NCBI GenBank assembly: GCA_000433135.1
Contig: HF991945.1
Coordinates: forward strand, 1 to 8,466
Direction: 5' to 3'
DNA: 8,466 nucleotides
Origin: Clostridium sp. CAG:921
Lineage (GTDB): Bacteria > Bacillota > Clostridia > TANB77 > CAG-465
Under the pieces are notes generated by a model, which did no database searches, was not told the origin of the DNA, and saw only the letters and a list, made by a program, of their open reading frames with translations. Position 1 is the first letter of the stretch; every line of letters begins with the position of its first letter. Shown here one piece after another: positions 6,286 to 8,466 of this stretch. The position numbers and the translations under genes are program-made.

Positions 6286-7584
6286 GTGAATAAGAGAACA
6301 GGTATGAGTGCCGTTTCGTTTTTAGCACTTGCAATTGGAATTATTGTAATTATAGTTTGTGTTATTTTGATAACTAAAAGTAGCATAGAAGCAGGTGCAG
6401 TTGAGGAAAACAAATTTAAATCAGATTTGGAATCATTTGATTATGATCTTGGAATATATTTGGCAAAATTTTCTACTAGTCGACCAGGTGCAGATTTTAA
6501 CAAAGATGGATTTTACGCTGATGATAATGGTATCACGTATAATTGTGATAAAGTTGATGGAACTATATATGACATTTTGACTAGGTTGAAAAAGAGCTCA
6601 GCTAAAAAATACATAAAAATATCAAAAGGTAAGATAGACATTACATCAATAACTGATGAAGATAAGTGTAGGTGGGCAAAAGAAGTTTTAGGAAATAATT
6701 TAGTTAGTCTTGAAACAATAAGGGCTGAAGATGAAGAAAAAAAGAAAGAAGAAGAGGCAAAAATTGATAGACGAAATTTAGGTGAGGGGACATCTGATAA
6801 GTTGCTAGCAAAGGAAAAGAAGATCCCCTATGTTCCACTATATTTTAATTATTTGGAAGGGACAACGATAGATAATGGATATATAATCTTTGATTCTAGA
6901 GGTAATGAGTATGTTTGGATTCCAGTAAATGATTTTTATGATTATAGTGGTTATGATGATAAAAAACCTAAAATTTTTGAGAGTATAAAAAATTATGGTG
7001 GATTTTATGTTGCAAGGTATGAAACATCTATTGAAGGAACAAAAGCAGTTAGTAAACCAAACAGAAAGCCTAAGAACAATATATGCTTTTCATTAGGCAA
7101 TGAATCGGCTATTAATTTTGCTTCTAATGTGGCAAGCAATAATGAATATAATGACTTTTCGTCATATTTATTATATAAGGAACAATGGGAGGAAATTTCA
7201 AAATTTGTTGGAAAAGAAAGTGAGAAAAATAGTTCTAAGTGGGGAAATTACCTTAATACTTCATTTGAAATAAAAAATCTTAAAGCATTAGCAAGTGAAG
7301 ACGATGGAAAAGTGTATACTGTACAAAACTCTAAACTAACAAATAGAGCATTACTATATACTACAGGGGCATACAGTTTAAATTGTATAAAAGAAATATA
7401 TGATCTTGCTGGAAATCTAGGTGAATTTGTAATAGATAGTGAAAATGATTTAGTAGCTGTTGCAGGAGGAGATTATAAATCTTTTACTGGTTCACAGTCT
7501 ATTAACACATTAAATTATGTTGAAAAAAATAAAGCATATGCAAATGTTGGCTTTAGATTTTCACTTTACGTTATAGAACAATAA
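6286..7584 (+). CDS. Pilin-like membrane-anchored protein with a non-catalytic FGE-fold domain
   Basis: The 432-residue product has three parts. Residues 1-138 are a pilin-like module: a short basic N-terminus, Gly6 followed by MSAVSF, one hydrophobic helix (about 8-30) and a soluble region homologous to the next gene's product. Residues 140-180 are a highly charged, coiled-coil-like linker (EDEEKKKEEEAK). Residues 183-432 resemble the FGE-sulfatase/SUMF1 domain, a C-type-lectin-like fold: EYVWIPV (208-214), GFYVARYE (239-246), QWEEI, WGNY, IYDLAGNLGEF (371-381) and a final NVGFRFSLYV (420-429). The C-terminal segment after YDLAGN has no cysteine, so the paired catalytic Cys of true FGE enzymes are missing and a binding or structural role is more likely. 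The usual Trp residues of the GNVWEW motif are replaced. The start is GTG 6286. It is cotranscribed with the next gene, 17 bp downstream. Ligand and partners are unknown. Confidence 0.8.
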   Translation: MNKRTGMSAVSFLALAIGIIVIIVCVILITKSSIEAGAVEENKFKSDLESFDYDLGIYLAKFSTSRPGADFNKDGFYADDNGITYNCDKVDGTIYDILTRLKKSSAKKYIKISKGKIDITSITDEDKCRWAKEVLGNNLVSLETIRAEDEEKKKEEEAKIDRRNLGEGTSDKLLAKEKKIPYVPLYFNYLEGTTIDNGYIIFDSRGNEYVWIPVNDFYDYSGYDDKKPKIFESIKNYGGFYVARYETSIEGTKAVSKPNRKPKNNICFSLGNESAINFASNVASNNEYNDFSSYLLYKEQWEEISKFVGKESEKNSSKWGNYLNTSFEIKNLKALASEDDGKVYTVQNSKLTNRALLYTTGAYSLNCIKEIYDLAGNLGEFVIDSENDLVAVAGGDYKSFTGSQSINTLNYVEKNKAYANVGFRFSLYVIEQ

Positions 7585-7601
7585 ATTTTAGGAGGAAACA
7601 C

Positions 7602-8030
7602 ATGGTTAAAAAATATGGTATATCTATGATAGCTTTAGTTATTACGGTAATCGTGATTTTGATATTGACTACTACTGTAATTATTAATATATCAAATAAT
7701 AATTCTATTAATGCGGCAAGTCAAGCTACTTTTGAAACAGATATAGCTTCTTTTCAGTCAAAATTGGATATTTATTTAAATGATATTAGCATGCAAACGG
7801 CAGGAGTATTTGAAAAGGAATATTTTAGTGCTAATAAAACTAGTATGACTTATACTGGTGATGGGGATTTTTCAACATCTGGTAAGACTATGTATGATAT
7901 TTTTCCAAGCATGAAAGGAACTATATATGAAAAATTTTTATCTGTAAAACAAGGAGAACTAGCATATGATGAAACAAAGATGAATAAGCAACAAAAGAAA
8001 TGGATAAAAAATATATTAAATAATAGATAA
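7602..8030 (+). CDS. Pilin-like (prepilin-type N-terminus) protein, stand-alone module
   Basis: This 142-residue protein starts at ATG 7602, five bases after a strong AGGAGGA site (7590-7596). It has a basic N-terminus (VKKYG), a putative class III cleavage point after Gly6 (G|ISMIALVIT) and one hydrophobic helix to about residue 30, the usual form of clostridial prepilin-like proteins. It lacks the Glu at mature position 5 that typical major type IV pilins carry. The soluble part matches the first 138 residues of the preceding protein at equivalent positions: Phe44, Asp47, Ser50-Phe51, Leu55, IYL (57-59), then T-x-YDI and a late Trp. It is probably the partner or shaft subunit of the larger protein. 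Such proteins are common but uncharacterised in uncultured Clostridia, to my knowledge. Export machinery, peptidase and assembly ATPase are not in the window. Confidence 0.82.
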   Translation: MVKKYGISMIALVITVIVILILTTTVIINISNNNSINAASQATFETDIASFQSKLDIYLNDISMQTAGVFEKEYFSANKTSMTYTGDGDFSTSGKTMYDIFPSMKGTIYEKFLSVKQGELAYDETKMNKQQKKWIKNILNNR

Positions 8031-8078
8031 AAAATAGCTCCATGTGAAATACGTGTATTTCTATGTGGAGCTATTTTT
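8030..8078 (+). terminator. Rho-independent terminator of the pilin-like operon
   Basis: AAAAATAGCTCCA (8030-8042) pairs with TGGAGCTATTTTT (8066-8078) in a 13-bp stem. A second inner helix (GAAATAC with GTATTTC) lies beyond a small internal loop. The arm ends in five T. It begins at the last base of the stop codon. Confidence 0.9.
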
Positions 8079-8095
8079 GTGAAAGTTTTGTGAAA
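8075..8095 (+). repeat. Two direct copies of TTTTGTGAAA, 11-bp period
   Basis: TTTTGTGAAA at 8075-8084 and 8086-8095 are identical and separated by one base, so the period is 11 bp, about one helical turn. The first copy overlaps the terminator tail. The arrangement could be a protein-binding site upstream of rsgA, or slippage in AT-rich DNA. Confidence 0.45.
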
Positions 8096-8123
8096 TTTTT
8101 ACTCTTTATAATGCAAAAAATAC

Positions 8124-8141
8124 TTTTTACAAAACTAACTC
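8124..8141 (+). repeat. 18-bp dispersed repeat, copy 3 (promoter-proximal)
   Basis: TTTTTACAAAACTAACTC is identical to copies 1 and 2 and ends two bases before the -35 box of the rsgA promoter, nearly the same placement as copy 1. Confidence 0.8.
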
Positions 8142-8143
8142 TG

Positions 8144-8172
8144 TTGCAATTGGACAGTTTTTGTTGTATTAT
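8144..8172 (+). promoter_or_regulatory. Probable promoter of rsgA
   Basis: TTGCAA (8144-8149), a 17-bp spacer and TATTAT (8167-8172) give a good sigma-A promoter about 32 bp before the TTG start. The 18-bp repeat lies directly upstream. Confidence 0.7.
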
Positions 8173-8204
8173 ATGTGTGATGATGGTTTTGTGAGGTGTT
8201 TTGT

Positions 8205-8466
8205 TTGGTTGGAAGAGTTACTGAAATTTTGTTGGATAAATACATTGTTGATATGAATGATGAGAGGATAGAAGCTCGTGTTAGAGGTAATGTAAAGAAA
8301 AAATCTGGGGTGATTGTTGGTGATTTTGTTGAACTTGAGAGGGTTGGAAATGAATTTTTAATTAATAAAGTAAATCCTAGGAAAAATAGTGTTATAAGGC
8401 CACCTGTTGCAAATATTGATCAGATGATAATTGTAATTTCTGCTAATAATCCTATGCCAGATTATA
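8205..8466 (+). CDS. rsgA: Small ribosomal subunit biogenesis GTPase RsgA (N-terminal part)
   Basis: Only the first 87 residues are in the window; the gene runs off the right edge. RsgA (YjeQ/EngC) is a circularly permuted GTPase that helps late assembly of the 30S ribosomal subunit. The visible part is its N-terminal OB-fold, with the family pattern EARVRGNVKKK (23-33), VGDFVE (38-43), NPRKNSVIRPPVANIDQ (57-73), then the first strand of the GTPase domain (MIIVISANNP). The G motifs and zinc-binding tail lie outside. The start is TTG 8205, six bases after GAGGTG (8193-8198); in-frame GTG 8196 is inside that site and is not favoured. It has its own promoter and follows a terminator, so it is not part of the pilin-like operon. 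Confidence 0.93.
   Translation, partial: MVGRVTEILLDKYIVDMNDERIEARVRGNVKKKSGVIVGDFVELERVGNEFLINKVNPRKNSVIRPPVANIDQMIIVISANNPMPDY

Noticed and set aside
6395..6580. Plus-strand frame of 61 codons inside the FGE-fold protein gene
   Set aside because: It is an out-of-frame shadow of a gene with clear homology and shows no domain of its own.
7396..7584. Diversity-generating retroelement variable region at the C-terminus of the FGE-fold domain
   Set aside because: The fold fits, but no reverse transcriptase, template repeat or adenine-biased near-duplicate is visible in the window.
8107..8112. TATAAT at 8107-8112 as a second rsgA promoter
   Set aside because: No -35 box lies at an acceptable distance; the best TTGTGA is only 13 bp away. 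The 8144-8172 promoter is better placed.

Overview
The window looks like a chromosomal segment of a very AT-rich Gram-positive anaerobe, most likely an uncultured gut-type clostridium (Bacillota, Clostridia). Grounds: low GC by eye, strong Shine-Dalgarno sites with frequent GTG/TTG starts, textbook sigma-A promoters, a NatA-type ATPase paired with an ABC-permease/CPBP-protease fusion, and pilin-like proteins with the clostridial 'GIS-x-I-x-LVIT' type of N-terminus. The genus cannot be fixed from this sequence.

Layout. (1) 1-3165, plus strand: a perfect promoter drives two overlapping genes, a NatA-like ATPase and a 733-residue permease that carries a complete CPBP (CAAX-type) intramembrane protease at its C-terminal end. 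They should form one exporter. (2) 3166-3442: a short gene for a 48-residue hydrophobic peptide, with its own promoter and a strong hairpin terminator that can also stop the convergent gene. (3) 3471-6131, minus strand: a complete P2A-type Ca2+-ATPase with all recognisable Ca2+ ligands. (4) 6286-8030, plus strand, divergent from the ATPase: two genes whose products share an N-terminal pilin-like module of about 140 residues. The first adds a charged linker and a formylglycine-generating-enzyme (FGE/C-type-lectin-like) fold domain without the catalytic cysteine segment. The second is the module alone. A terminator follows. (5) 8205 to the window end: the start of rsgA, the 30S-subunit assembly GTPase.

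Two points stand out. The tandem pilin-like pair looks like a shaft/tip or anchor/adhesin unit of an uncharacterised surface structure. An 18-bp sequence, TTTTTACAAAACTAACTC, occurs three times in the same orientation: twice directly upstream of a -35 box (NatA gene and rsgA) and once inside the last codons of the Ca2+-ATPase gene. No gene-free stretch exceeds 300 bases; the longest gap (8031-8204) holds a terminator, a short direct repeat, the 18-bp repeat and the rsgA promoter. No tRNA, rRNA, CRISPR array or transposase was seen.
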